Shown here piece by piece: positions 20,538-31,901 of a stretch of 64,000 nucleotides of DNA. Positions within the stretch are counted from its first letter, which is position 1. Each line of letters opens with the position of its first letter. Under the pieces are notes generated by a model. The model did no database searches. It worked only from the letters and a program-made list of their open reading frames with translations, and was not told the origin of the DNA. Both the position numbers and the translations under genes were made by a program. Source of the DNA: Coniochaeta sp. PMI_546 (taxonomy: Eukaryota; Ascomycota; Sordariomycetes; Coniochaetales; Coniochaetaceae); assembly GCA_021432605.1 (NCBI GenBank), contig MU271143.1:1807277-1871276 (forward strand), in the 5' to 3' direction.

Positions 20538-22217
20538 TCATACGAATGTCTTGTTGTCCACCGGCTTCTTGTCGAGGGCGCTAACGTAGCTCGCCGTGTC
20601 CGATGAGTCCTTGAGATTGTGGTCAGGCTGCGTCAACACACCGCCATCACCGCCACCGACAATGACTTGGGCCCCGTCGGACGTCTTGCCCACCACCATG
20701 CCCTTGGCGACGCTCTTGAGGATGGCTCTCCTCGACACGCCTGTCACGTCGATGTACACCAGACCCACGTTCTTGACTCCTCCACCAAGACTCCTTGAGA
20801 TGTCTCCCGCCTCCGGGCCCCACTTGTGAGTCACGACAGTGGTGGCGGCCGAAGACGTCGAGCCGAGCAGGTTCCTAGCGGCCTGGTCGATGCCGTCTGC
20901 AACTGTCGAGAAAGCCATGAAGCTCTTGTTCAACAGACCGGGCTTGTAGTCCTCGAGAGGCTGTCCGTCCGGACCGTAGCCCTTGCCCCCTTTCTGGCCC
21001 CTCTTTGCCAGCGTGGCGCCCAGGTTCTGGGCGACCTTTCCTATCGTCCCGACTGTCTTGGCAGATAGCCCGGCCGCGTTGCCGGTAAAGGTGTTGATGC
21101 GACGGATATGCTCGCGTGTCGAAGGCTTGAATTCCACCGGTTTGGTGTACGGCTGCGTCTTCTTGGTGAAAGAGTCGGCCTGCCCCTGGAGCATCTTGGA
21201 GATCATGTCGGATGTGGTGACGATCAGCCGCGATGCTGCCGCGGCGTTTGAGACAATCGTTGATTTCTTGTACGCCGGATGCATGAGCATGTCGACCTGC
21301 TCGCGCGATGCGGGCGCGACGGCGATCTGCTGACCGCCATCCGAGGGAAGCGTGATCTGTACAGGGTCTATCTCAACCTGTCAGCAAGTGTAGGCATATG
21401 ATGCAAGCCCTGTAGGCCGTAGTACATACCTTTCGAGCCGGGCTGCAAGCCACCACCCTCAACAATGTTGTATCCCTCTGTAAGCTCTCCGATGACGCTA
21501 CCATCTTCTTCGTCCACTAGGACGATCTGGCCGCCTTGGTGAGAGCTGGAGCTGCCCTTGGCATAGCCCTCACCCGGCTTGTAGTCTGCCGGGTTATACG
21601 GCGGCAGTTCCTCGCCGCCTGTAGACTTCGATTTGGAAGCAAATGGGTTGGTGGAGCTGCTGGCATAGCCGTCGGCCTGTGCTTCTGCTTGTTTCTCGGT
21701 CTTTCCCGTCTTTGGTGGCTGTGCTCGCTCGAGGAAGGCGGTGCACTGCGCCAGTATCGTCTCGAAGGTATCGACATCCTCCTGGACCCCTTTCCGGCTG
21801 CCGATGGCCGGAAACTCTATGCGCGTAAACGCGCCGCTGTCCGGACCCAGGTCCCACCTAGGGATGAGGTAGCTGGTAGGCGGCTGATGGTATATCTGGG
21901 TCGTCGCCGGCAGGGGGAGGTCCAACTCGGGGGGCAGGTGGAGATGTAGGTAGAAGTCTTCCTCGGCAGTGCCTGCGGCGTCGACATGGGCGGGGTCGGC
22001 GAATATCGAGCTGGTGGGCACCATCAAGAGCGAGAGAGTCTGGGGCCCGCCTGGTGTGAGCGACTCCTCCTTGCCATTGGCAATATGGTAGGCCGAAACG
22101 CCCTCGATGGCATAGAGCAGCTTGGGATCCTAAGAAACGCGGGCGCATTGTGAGTTGGCTGATAGCTTGCTTCTCTAGCGCATTTAGGCTAGCACTCACA
22201 TTGTTTCCGGAAGACAT
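20538..22217 (-). CDS. Spartin-like senescence-domain protein
   Basis: Three exons: 22217-22200, 22129-21430 and 21367-20538, giving 515 aa. The first exon has only six codons (MSSGNN) before a GTGAGT donor; the second intron (GTATGT...GATAG) joins GSK to DPVQITLPSDGG. The N-terminal half starts with LLYAIEGVSAYHIANGKE and includes TLSLLMVPTSS and YLIPRWDLGPDSGAFTRIEFPAIG, as in spartin/ERD7 proteins. The C-terminal half is the Senescence domain (about 290-480), with SSAATTVVTHKWGPEAGDI and VGLVYIDVTGVSRRAILK. Relatives bind lipids and act at lipid droplets and endosomal or mitochondrial membranes. A Ser/Lys-rich linker with a PPYNPADYKPGEGYAKG stretch lies between the halves. Its start faces away from the large Zn2Cys6 gene. 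Confidence 0.88.
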
Positions 22218-24886
22218 ATTGACGATTGTACCCGGAGCAGCACTCTGTGCGTTATCTGCTTGATCTGTGGTGTCAAAGAGGCTGTTGGGAAAGGCGAGAC
22301 TTATGTCGGCGGCCTCTTAGCGCACCTCAAACGTCGTCTATAAGTGATGTAATTCGTTCCACGGCGGGGCAGATTCAGGGTTGCTTAAGGAGTTGCGGGG
22401 TCTCGACCGATGGGACACGGGAGAGGGCGACTTGGTTTTGAGCACGACAACAGTGATGTGAGGAAAACGTAGGCAGTCGGGTGAAGAAGTGGTAATGTAC
22501 GGGTCCGTACTATGATAGTCGTATGGATGTAGTAGTGTAATCTGGTCACACGCGGACACATGAAATGTGAAACTGAGAGTGGTTGATGACGATGTATGCC
22601 GCGAGGCTTGGCATCCCCAGCGGCGCTTAAACAAGGCAGCTGGGTGGATGCGGATGTCTCTGACGATGGTCCAAGCATGAGGCGAAGGAAAGAATGACGG
22701 CCTTCTCATACCTGGTACCAACAGAGCATCGAGCGGGACATTATTGGATTAACGACTAGGTACGCACTCACGCATGAGGTTCATCTGCAACCATCACTTA
22801 CCTAAGGTACTTCAAGATAGGTATATCTTGCCTACCCCGCTACCCGGCGAGTTATGCGCAACTGCGGTATCGAAGGGAGGGATCGCCACAACACCAAATG
22901 TCTAGGGATGAATAAAAAAGCCAAGCGGCAGGCGCGACGTTCCGCCATCGTAGAGTTTTGCCATTGCGAAGCTGAGCGGCAGGCGTGCGAATTCCAAGTT
23001 AGAGTAATTCCTTCTACACATGTATGCAGAGCAAAGCAATGTTGAAGATGTGGAGATGCGGCTGGAGCCTGCCACTGTCTCGGAGCGGATCCCTAGAGGA
23101 TCCATAAGGTATCAACTCTCAAGGCCTAGGTTCCAGAACTATAGACCTGGCTGGATACTGCACCAGTACTAGGTACGTAGGTCGCTGTAGCGGCTGGCAG
23201 GGCTGATCCTGTCTATATCGATTCATGAATTCCTTACCAATACGTAGTTGAAGCATGGGGTTCGTCTTCATCTGTGATCATCTTATCTCGTTCCTGCTAC
23301 GACGTCCTTTGATTCAAAAAGACAAGGTACCTTAACTATGCGTAACATGCGGCAACGGCACATGCAATGTACCAAAAGAGGTGGGTAAGATATTGAGGTC
23401 TACCAGATAGTAGAACGATTGTAGGTATATGCATGTATATCCATCATTTCTCCAGCAAGATTTCTATTGCAACATGGTCGATGCAAATTCAATCTCGAGG
23501 CTTGCGGCACCGAGACATCCACACATTGCAATGTAGGCTTTAAATCCCTCGATTCCCTCATGTTTCGTGACAACTTCCACGATCGCAAGACATGGATGGG
23601 AGAGGCACTGGAATCCTGCCTTCTTTTTCTAGCTCTCCGCCAAGACCCTGGATCCAAGACGGGTCCAATTCCACCACCCACGCCGAGCCCCAGACGGGAA
23701 CGAGCTACCGAGCTGGTCCGTGCCATAAGTGTAGCGTCCCTGCCAGGCCGAGAGGGGAGTGACGCTGACTGCTCGCTTGCTAAACCTCCTCAGTTCAAAT
23801 CAACTCCTGCCAGTAACAGAACGTTTCAAGCTGCAAACGAACCTGATACCTTTATGTGCTTATACTGATCTTACAGACTCGAATGGTCTTCTTTTTGGAG
23901 AGATCTCACACATGCTCGATTATCTGCCGATTTTCAAAGTCGTCCTAGATCGGAAGCGAGCAGTTAGCGTCGGTCCCATTCCTTGAACACCCCCTGCTTC
24001 CTCGCGAGATCCCGCTCAGCCGTCCCAGTCCGTCTTTCCCGAGTCAAATTCAATGGTCCGATTTCCATAAAATACCCGTGTTACTGTAGACGCTGAGGCC
24101 ATTTGATCGCACTGTCGCTTTTCGCTGTGCGACTGACTCTTGTTGATCAAATTCCATATCGAACTGAGGCTGCTCACCGACCCAAGGACCGGAATTCGAC
24201 CGCGCCAATCTGATTGCTGCTGACGGCTGCATGCACTGGGGGGCCAATTGGATTGACCTCTGTCCGTACTTCGCCATTCCACTTGGTGCTGTCAAACATA
24301 TCTTCCTGCAGCTTTCGACCAACACGAAGAGACAGGCATATAACATACGGCACTGCACACCACCACCCCCAGTCACGCATTGCAGCGACGGACCCTTCAA
24401 GACCACCTCGCCGTTTCCACAAACAGACCCAAGCAAACTGTCGTCCTCAGGCTCGCGCGAGCTGTTTGCCGTGGTAGTCCTCTCCGATCGCACAGAGCTC
24501 CATCAGCTTGTCCAGCTCGGCAGAGATTCACGCGCCCCATCGCACACTACAGAAGACCGGTCAGAGGAGTTCGAGCTTGGGAGGACCACGGGTGCTTGCA
24601 TTACCCGCGGATACTAGTTACACATCGTGCGCACCTAGCCTTTGCCGCTTCCGCTGGCCGCAGTCTCCTGGTCGCCCACCGTCACGCCGCTGTACGACGC
24701 CCTTGGGAGCTTCCACTCTGATTCCTACTTGGCAGGAATCGTTGCGTCAAGATAAAGGGTGACCAGCCTTTCACATCATCTTGAGCTCCTCCATTTGTCA
24801 CGCAGTTGGGAAACCGGTCCGAGTTCTTACGAGGACGCCATCTTGGAACTTGTGCTGCCTGGCGACAGACCAACAACTCCTGAACC
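22218..24886. promoter_or_regulatory. Large divergent region, spartin-like / Zn2Cys6 regulator
   Basis: About 2.7 kb between two divergent genes. It must include the promoter, leader and probably the first exon of the Zn2Cys6 gene, since that gene's open frame has no ATG near its left end. Between 24061 and 25246 the only plus-strand ATG is at 24231. Several AGGTAC/GGTACC-like short motifs occur (22801-22830, 23170, 23325), but I cannot assign factors. No protein domain was found on either strand. Confidence 0.45.
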
Positions 24887-27790
24887 GTGCTAGGGTCGGC
24901 AAGCGACCCCTCAGCCGGCACGATTTCATCCCAACGCACCAGTATCCAATCTATCCTCTCACCTCCCGATCCAGCAGACGTCGATGAAACCTATTACACC
25001 ACGGGAAAACGGAAATTTGAGGACGCTTTCGTTCCGCTGGCGCAGGGCGACTCGCCGTCCATACCGCCCGCCAAACTGTCGCCGCAGCCATATGCCACAT
25101 CGGAGCGGTCAAAGAACCGCCAACCTCTTCCCAGCAGTAGTGGCAGGACATCTTTAGCGGAAGCGGCCATTCGAGCTGTACCACTGGCCGCAGGATCCGT
25201 CACCTCTGCTGCTGAAGATGATACGGAAGTCCGCACGGCGAGCACAATGATGGCAAGTGGGGATGACAAGAAAGCTAAACGCGCCCCGCTGCGGTCTAGT
25301 ATAGCATGTCTTCGTTGTCGCAAGTCCAAAATCAAATGTGACAATCAGGGACCGAGCGGCCCCTGCGACACATGCCTCAAGGCGGGCAAGAAGTGTGAAT
25401 ATCCCGATGTCACACCCTTGCCAGCGAAACGCCCCGAGCCGCCCACCGCTGGCAAGTCAGATAATGCCGGGTCCGAGAGGAAAAGGGTCAAAAGAATCGA
25501 GGAAACCTCGCGACCAGACGGAAGCGATGCTGCAGCCTTCGCGGAGGAGGTTTTGTCGGCTAACTATCTGTCCCCAACGGTCTGGTCGCAAGTCTTTGAC
25601 CTCTACAGGCTGCACTTCGCCACGGAGCTCCCATTCCTTCATCTCGCCTCCTTGAAAGACAAGATGGGCAGCAAGTTTAGGGCCAGGGCGTCAGAAACAT
25701 CGCCCGAGACCAACCTCGTACTTCTCGGCATCTTGACCTTGACTGCCCGGTTTCACCCCGATCTGGTCAAATATGTTGCGAATTCGCGCGTGCCTCTTCC
25801 TGGAAACGTCAAGAATAGGCCGCTTCAAGTGAGCACCGATGCATCTGCGGCCTCAGACTACTTTGCGAAGGCCCTTGTTACAGCTTTAGGACCTCTTAGT
25901 GTGTGCGTGAGCGTCGCATCCGTTGAGCGCGTCCAGGCCTTCCTCATGCTCGGTCTCTACGAATGGACAGAGGCAAAGGCCAAAACTGGAGGACTCGGCG
26001 CATGGATGTACGTTGGTCTTGCTATACGCATGGCTCAAGCACTCCGTCTCGGGTTCGGGGACAAGGAAGATGCGACCTCCCCGAGGAGACCTCGCGCACT
26101 TGGCCAGGCTTCCAGGGCCTCGATTTCAAGTTCACAGACCATAGTCGACAGGGAGATCAGGAGGCGGACTATGTTCAGCTGCCTGATCCTTGATCGGATG
26201 CTCGCGTGTGGCAAGGAGCGTGTCTCGACTATCCGCTCCGAGGACTTACAGATTCAACTCCCCTGCTCTGAAGTCTGCTTCGACCTGTCGGAAAATGTTG
26301 TAACGAGCTTTCTCAAATCCGATGATGGAGAACCAAGACAAGGGCCTGCGAAAGGCGACAGTGTTCTAGGGTGCTTCATCCGCCTTGTCGACATCTGGGG
26401 CGAAATATCCAAGTTCTGCCACGCCGGCGGCCGACTCAGCGAAAAGAAAGGTGTAGCTCCATGGCACGAAACTTCGCGATTCCGTCAATTGCGTCAGGAT
26501 CTATCCGATTTCTATACAGAGTTGCCCGAGGTCTTCCAGCTATCGACCGGCAACTACCATAGGCATGAGAATCATCAAGCGAGCAGTGTCTATGTGTCAC
26601 TGCACATGCTGGGCTCTCTGTGCTCAATGATGCTACACCGCGAGTATATACCGTTCATTCCGATTCGATGCACAGGCCCAACCGGGCCAATCGATGAGCC
26701 TACGTTCCCTCCGTCGGACTACAAAGTACCCAACGGGTTCTGGGAGGAGAGTGCGGAGCAGGTCTTCCAGGCTGCGAAAGACATTGTGGAGCTCATAGAG
26801 CTTTGTGGCGACAAGCTGCCTGTGTCGTCGCTCGTCATGTTCTCGGTCTGGACTGCCTCGTTTGTCGGCATATACGCCCACCACTTCCCCCAGATGGACC
26901 AGAAGGGCCACATGCTTGGCCGAGGGTTTGAGGAAGCCAGGGAAGCTGGCGCTCCCATCGACATCAAGGTCAGTGGACCAACAGGTGTCGCCTACCAGAC
27001 TCTAAATCGAATGTCATCGTGGTTGAATCTTGCTGCGACATACACCAAGTATTTCAGGGATATGGACCGACTATACTGCGAGGTGAAGGAACAGTTTGCT
27101 CGATTTGAGAAAAAGAATCAGTTTCTCGCCGGGCATACTGGAGCAGGGCAACTCAGTCTGCGGTTAGGAGGTGGCGGAGGCGGGCTAGAAGAATGGAAAG
27201 TGCACGGGTTGAAGGTCGTTAACAATGGCTCGATATTGCCAGACGCGGAGAGACCAGACACCTCCGATGAACAATCCGATCGCGGGTCGTCCGTCGGTTT
27301 CGACACCCAAAACTTGCCAAATCCGGTGAGGACCCCCAAATCCATTGTGTCAGGGTCCTTCACTGCCATCAACAGTGGCAGCAACAAGTCGGCAGCTCAA
27401 ACGGACACACTGGTGCAGCCAGGCGTGCCACCTCCTTCGGAGGGTACTCGAGCGAGAGACACTGTAAACTGGCACGGTAATGGCGAATATCCGGCTTCCT
27501 CCTCCTACCAGTATCCGCAACGGCAACAGTCTCCGACACAGCCGGAAGCGGTGTCTGTTTTGGCTGCCACCAGCTCGCGGATGGAGTTGGATGGTAAGGA
27601 AGCAGAGGCCGCGTATGTGAACAACGAACGCGACTTTTACCACTTTTACAGCGCGTGGGAACATGGACCTTGGCATAGAGCTGCTCCTGGCGGTATAGAG
27701 TCCCTCGCCAATTTCGATATCGCCACCCCGCAGGTACTTCTGGACTCAATGGATGCCTTTATGAGCCAGCAGGTCGGGACATTTGATTGA
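24887..27790 (+). CDS. Zn2Cys6 fungal-specific transcription factor (5' end incomplete)
   Basis: An open frame of 967 codons. The binuclear zinc cluster (CLRCRKSKIKC...C..C......C) uses Cys at frame residues 141, 144, 151, 160, 163 and 170. It is followed by a basic linker, then the fungal_trans middle homology region (about 215-720) with the typical AWMYVGLAIRMAQALRLGF and REIRRRTMFSCLILDRMLACGKER segments. The tail is Ser/Gln-rich and ends in an acidic/aromatic stretch (ERDFYHFYSAWEHGPW), a likely activation region. The frame begins after a TGA at 24881 and has no ATG until 25247, yet residues ~15-120 look coding (SIQSILSPPDP, KRKFEDAF). I infer an upstream exon spliced near the pyrimidine-rich CCCCTCAG ending at 24911, or a shorter protein from 25247 that still keeps the zinc cluster. 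It is a nuclear DNA-binding regulator; target genes are unknown. Confidence 0.88.
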   Translation: MLGSASDPSAGTISSQRTSIQSILSPPDPADVDETYYTTGKRKFEDAFVPLAQGDSPSIPPAKLSPQPYATSERSKNRQPLPSSSGRTSLAEAAIRAVPLAAGSVTSAAEDDTEVRTASTMMASGDDKKAKRAPLRSSIACLRCRKSKIKCDNQGPSGPCDTCLKAGKKCEYPDVTPLPAKRPEPPTAGKSDNAGSERKRVKRIEETSRPDGSDAAAFAEEVLSANYLSPTVWSQVFDLYRLHFATELPFLHLASLKDKMGSKFRARASETSPETNLVLLGILTLTARFHPDLVKYVANSRVPLPGNVKNRPLQVSTDASAASDYFAKALVTALGPLSVCVSVASVERVQAFLMLGLYEWTEAKAKTGGLGAWMYVGLAIRMAQALRLGFGDKEDATSPRRPRALGQASRASISSSQTIVDREIRRRTMFSCLILDRMLACGKERVSTIRSEDLQIQLPCSEVCFDLSENVVTSFLKSDDGEPRQGPAKGDSVLGCFIRLVDIWGEISKFCHAGGRLSEKKGVAPWHETSRFRQLRQDLSDFYTELPEVFQLSTGNYHRHENHQASSVYVSLHMLGSLCSMMLHREYIPFIPIRCTGPTGPIDEPTFPPSDYKVPNGFWEESAEQVFQAAKDIVELIELCGDKLPVSSLVMFSVWTASFVGIYAHHFPQMDQKGHMLGRGFEEAREAGAPIDIKVSGPTGVAYQTLNRMSSWLNLAATYTKYFRDMDRLYCEVKEQFARFEKKNQFLAGHTGAGQLSLRLGGGGGGLEEWKVHGLKVVNNGSILPDAERPDTSDEQSDRGSSVGFDTQNLPNPVRTPKSIVSGSFTAINSGSNKSAAQTDTLVQPGVPPPSEGTRARDTVNWHGNGEYPASSSYQYPQRQQSPTQPEAVSVLAATSSRMELDGKEAEAAYVNNERDFYHFYSAWEHGPWHRAAPGGIESLANFDIATPQVLLDSMDAFMSQQVGTFD

Positions 27791-29678
27791 TCAAGCACCT
27801 TGCAACCTCCAAATCAACTTACGGCCAGACAGACCTTCTCCTGCCATTGACCGATCACGGAGGTTTTACCTAGTTTCTTTTATCTTTTTAGACATTTATG
27901 AAGGCGAATATGGAGTCTTTTGCCCTCCCTTGATCCGAGGGGATGAGCGATGAGCGATGAGCAAGGGAAGAAGCACTGGCGTTTCGGGAGAAGGCCAGTT
28001 CCTGGGGCAAAGCAAGTGCAGGAGGGAATCAAGCAGCAAATGAAGACGCATGAGATGACGATGGATGTATGTTTACTTTCATCGGGTCAGGAGACCGTCC
28101 CTTTATTCTACTCGACGGCCAGTTAATGGTAGGCTTCTGGCGTTGTCGCATCTTCAAGATCAGCGAGCCATTGTGGGTGATAGTGGCAATAGGTATTCAA
28201 TCGTACCGTAAGCAGCGTCGATTAGCAAGCCTAGAATACTTCATGGTTTAACAGGCAGGAACGCACATCTCAAGCGAGCAACGCTTGCCAGGCCCAGTCT
28301 CACGCAATTGGGCAGCCAGGTCACTGACCATTGCATAAGGTACATTCACACACACAACAAGGCTGTTGGACAGTGGATCAATTATCGGAATCTTCTGCAA
28401 TGCTTCTTACTGCCTGCGGACACCGGAACGATGAAATTGAAAGAAAATAATGAGACTGCCAAGCTCAGGATGCCTCCATTGAGGAGCCGTTCTATGGTCG
28501 CACAAAAATAGAGTGCTCACAGGCTATCGGCGGATTGGCCCCGAAGCACTGCCAGCGCCCGATTTCTCGGCGACGAATATGCGCTGTCGCTAGCCGGCCG
28601 AACGTGCGCGCTCTTCCAGCCCAGGGGAGGGTTCTTCACGCGTCGACGAGCATTAAGACTCAGTGGCTTGCCTGCGGAGGGGGGGGGGGAAGCGCAAATG
28701 ACTTCCGAACGTGGCCACGACCACAAGAAGTCGGATCATTTGACCAAGAGAAACGCCATTAATCGACTATGGAGAAGGCATTGTTAGTCGCTCCGCCTCA
28801 AGATATCGCTTCCCTCTTTGCAAGTCCATCAATCTCTTGTTTTTCTGGCCGTCTACTGAGAGCGACAAGAGCAACTAGGCCTTGAGAGCGCTCAGATATT
28901 ATCCTACAATCTTGAATCCAACATTTGGACTATTGGACCCCAATTCCTGCCATCCATCCGCATTCGATGTTCAGCGGTAGCAGTCGGGTCGGACTTTGGT
29001 GCCCTGTTTGAGGCGCGGCATTCCGATCAGGGGGCCTTGTAAGGTGCCAAGTCCAGCAACCTGGAGTCGGAACATGCGCTGGTCTGTGTGGCTGACCTAC
29101 ACGGTACCATCCCCTTGGGAGTTACATCGTAACGGCAGGAAGGGGGGCGCAAAATGAAGTCCAGCATCATGCGCCATGACTTTGCTCAGATTCGGAGAGC
29201 AATGCGCTCAATGCTCGCCTCTGTCCAGTCGGCGGTCTGGCCGCAGCCCTACGCTTAGTACTCTAACCACAAGCGGGATGGCGCTCCAGAATCCTGAGGC
29301 CCCTTCATATTGGAGACAAAGAAGTAACGAACTGAAAACAGTCAACCCAACAACCCGCTAGCTGAGGCTGAGAAACCCACCGCACCCATGGCAGAGGAAA
29401 TCGACCACTTACCATAGCCCTGTTCGGGCTGCTCACAACGAGCTGAATCGGGGAAGCCACGCGCAGGATGGCCGACGCGGGTCTTGGCCCTAAGGGGCTA
29501 TTGATATAAGATAATGGCGTCCTCTTCGCAGGAGATCAGTGTGCTCTTGTGATCTCGCGACGCCCTCGTCTCTCTCTTGATTTGTCGGTTGAGGTTCGGT
29601 TCTCTATTGCTGTTCCTTGTCTTCTTCGTTTCATACAGTTTCGTATATCCCAATACTGGACGGGCAACATCCTCTTCC
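27791..29678. other. Intergenic, no supported gene
   Basis: About 1.9 kb with the 3' region of the regulator and the promoter of the S28 peptidase gene. It contains a small 7-nt tandem repeat and an 11-G run at 28679-28689. No domain was seen in any frame. Confidence 0.5.
27942..27962. repeat. Three tandem copies of GATGAGC
   Basis: Three perfect 7-nt copies in a row, about 150 bp after the stop of the Zn2Cys6 gene. Probably slippage; no function inferred. Confidence 0.8.
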
Positions 29679-31288
29679 ATGAAGAGCTCGTGGTTATCCT
29701 TCGCCGTCGGGCTAGTGGCCCTTGCTGCGACATCAGCTGCCGAGTTCAAACCATTAACGGCCGCGGCGATACAAAAGAGGTCGAGAGGTGTCAAGCAGCA
29801 TGCTCACCCGAGTCCCGACCTGATCAGCAACGGCACATTTGACCAGCTCTTGGACCATAGTGACCCGGGCAAAGGGACTTTTAACCAGCGTTACTGGTGG
29901 GATGCCACACACTATAAAGGTCCTGGCTCGCCCATTTTTCTGTTCAACGTTGGAGAATCGGCGGCAGATAACTTCGTTGGGTACCTGGAAGAGGGCACGA
30001 TAAGTGGAAAGTACGCGGAAGTTTTCGATGGAGCTGTTATCGTCATTGAGCGTATGTTCTTATGTCCGTCCACCTGTTCGTTTTACAGCTTGTTAATAGA
30101 TCTCTCACAGACCGATACTGGGGACAGTCTATCCCATTCGACGAGTTAACAGCCGAGACTCTTCAGTACCTCGATCTGCCCCAGTCAGTCCACGACATGA
30201 CATACTTTGCTCAGACAGTTCAGCTTGACTTCGACGAGACAAACGGCGATGCCAACGCCCCCAACTCGCCATGGGTCCTCATCGGTGGCAGCTACCCGGG
30301 TGCCCTGGCAGCCTGGACCTCGATAATCGATCCAGGCACGTTCTGGGCTTACCATGCCAGCTCTGCTGTGGTGGAGGCCATATATGACTTCTATCCCTAC
30401 TTCGACGCGGTTGAGCGCGCCATTCCGCAAAACTGCAGCACAGACCTCAAGGCCGTCATCACATACATCGACGGCGTCTTTGCCTCCGGTAACAAGCAAG
30501 ACATCAAGGACCTCCAAGCGCTCTTCGGCCTCGGACAGCTCGACCACCCTGACGACTTCGCTAACCGCATTACCATCCCCCTGTGGAGCTGGCAGTCAAG
30601 CGAGGAAAACGTCTTCGACTTCTGCGACTGGATCGAAACATCGTCATCGAGCGGGAGCGCCAGTGCCAGCCACCCGGGCGGCGTAGGTCTCGAAACCGCC
30701 CTCCTCGGGTACGCTTCCTGGGTAAACGCCACCAGCGGCAAGACCTGCCGCAAGGCAGATTGCAGCTCCTACTCCACAAACACCTTGTGGAACGACCCCA
30801 CCGACCTCGAAGGCGACCGACAGTGGAGCTGGATGCTGTGCCACAACCCCTTCAGCTGGTGGCAGGTCGGCCCCCCGCAAAACGACAAGCAGCACATCGT
30901 GTCCTCCCTCCTGCGCCCGGAGCACTTCCAGCGGCAGTGCGAGCTCATGTTCCCCGAGACCAACGGCTTCAAGGCCGGCAGCGTCGAGGGCTGGACGGCC
31001 GAGCACCTCAACATGTACACGGGCGGGTGGGACGCCGACTTCGAGAGGGTCATGTTCCTGCAGGGCGAGTTTGACCCTTGGATCGAGGCGACGGTGAGCT
31101 CGACGCACCGGCCCGGGGGTCCGCTAAAGTCGTCGGATAAAACGCCCATCTATGTCATCAAGAATGGTAACCATGTGCCTGATTTGATATTGGATGATAT
31201 CCCGGAGGAGAACTCGGTTCTCGAGCAGGAGCTGGCTACGATGAAGAAGTGGCTGAGCGAGTGGACTCCTCCTAAGGGGTCGAAATGA
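29679..31288 (+). CDS. Secreted S28 serine carboxypeptidase (Pro-Xaa type)
   Basis: Exons 29679-30051 and 30111-31288 with a 59-nt intron (GTATGT...TCACAG) give 516 aa. The splice rebuilds the family motif E-H-R-Y-W-G. The N terminus is a signal peptide (MKSSWLSFAVGLVALAATSAA). The catalytic triad is visible: Ser185 in GGSYPG, Asp446 in GEFDPW, His479 in NGNHVPD. The region before the serine has FNVGE for the oxyanion part. Cys pairs and N-glycosylation sequons (NGT, NCS, NAT) fit secretion. Peptidase family S28 cleaves Pro-Xaa bonds at chain ends, usually at acid pH; fungal members take part in extracellular protein and proline-peptide use. Expression under VIB-1/XprG-type control is possible from general knowledge but is not shown here. 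Confidence 0.94.
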
Positions 31289-31901
31289 TGGGAGTTGAAG
31301 TGTTTCGCTGTATTAAAGGAAATTCGGTCATCTGATTTTGGTTAAGCATTTGGATCGGCGTTGGGTCGAATTATGATGTTTTGGTTGCGCATCTTTGTTC
31401 TCATGGAGCCTGGAGGGCACAATTCCATATGAAAGATGATATAGAATAGGTGACTCACGATACCCTCGGGTGCTTGTAGATAGATAGCTACGGGTAACAT
31501 TTACTTACATCCTTCCTAATTGGGACAAGCTGGCTCCTTCGAGGATTAGGTGAGATCATCTCGAGCGCTCAAAGGAACCGATACTGGAACGTAGAAGCTC
31601 TGGAGCTTTCTATCTTCGGGGACTCCGTCGATTCCCCGCATACGCAGATCCGCATCTTCGATACGACAAGATCCATGGAGCGGAGCGGCCCCCCGGAAGG
31701 GCGTAAGCCCAACGTATTGACAGCGGACCCGGATATAAATGACATTGACTAACACCGCGGTTCGACCCGATCCAAGAGAAGTCAGAAAGTTAAAGGCCAG
31801 CGTCGCCCACTGGAATCGAACCCAAAAACCTTGTTCTATTGACCGCTCTTGGCATAGAGTTTGGAAGCACCTGGTAAGAAGAAAGATAAGCAATCGCCAG
31901 C
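31289..31901. other. Intergenic, no supported gene
   Basis: 3' region of the peptidase gene and promoter of the next gene. A minus-strand stretch near 31803-31822 resembles a tRNA T arm but has no matching cloverleaf. Confidence 0.5.

Noticed and set aside
24050-24493. 147-codon minus-strand frame
   Set aside because: Lacks motifs and overlaps other open frames of equal quality.
24231-24617. 128-codon plus-strand frame ahead of the Zn2Cys6 gene
   Set aside because: No domain and a random-looking composition. It could include the missing first exon, but no convincing donor was found.
30583-31108. Long frames on both strands inside the S28 peptidase gene
   Set aside because: Arg/Gln- or Ala/Val/Glu-rich shadows of a GC-rich coding exon that has the full catalytic triad.
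31800-31825. tRNA-like T arm on the minus strand (GGGTTCGATTCC)
   Set aside because: Only part of the T stem pairs, and no acceptor, D or anticodon arm fits around it.
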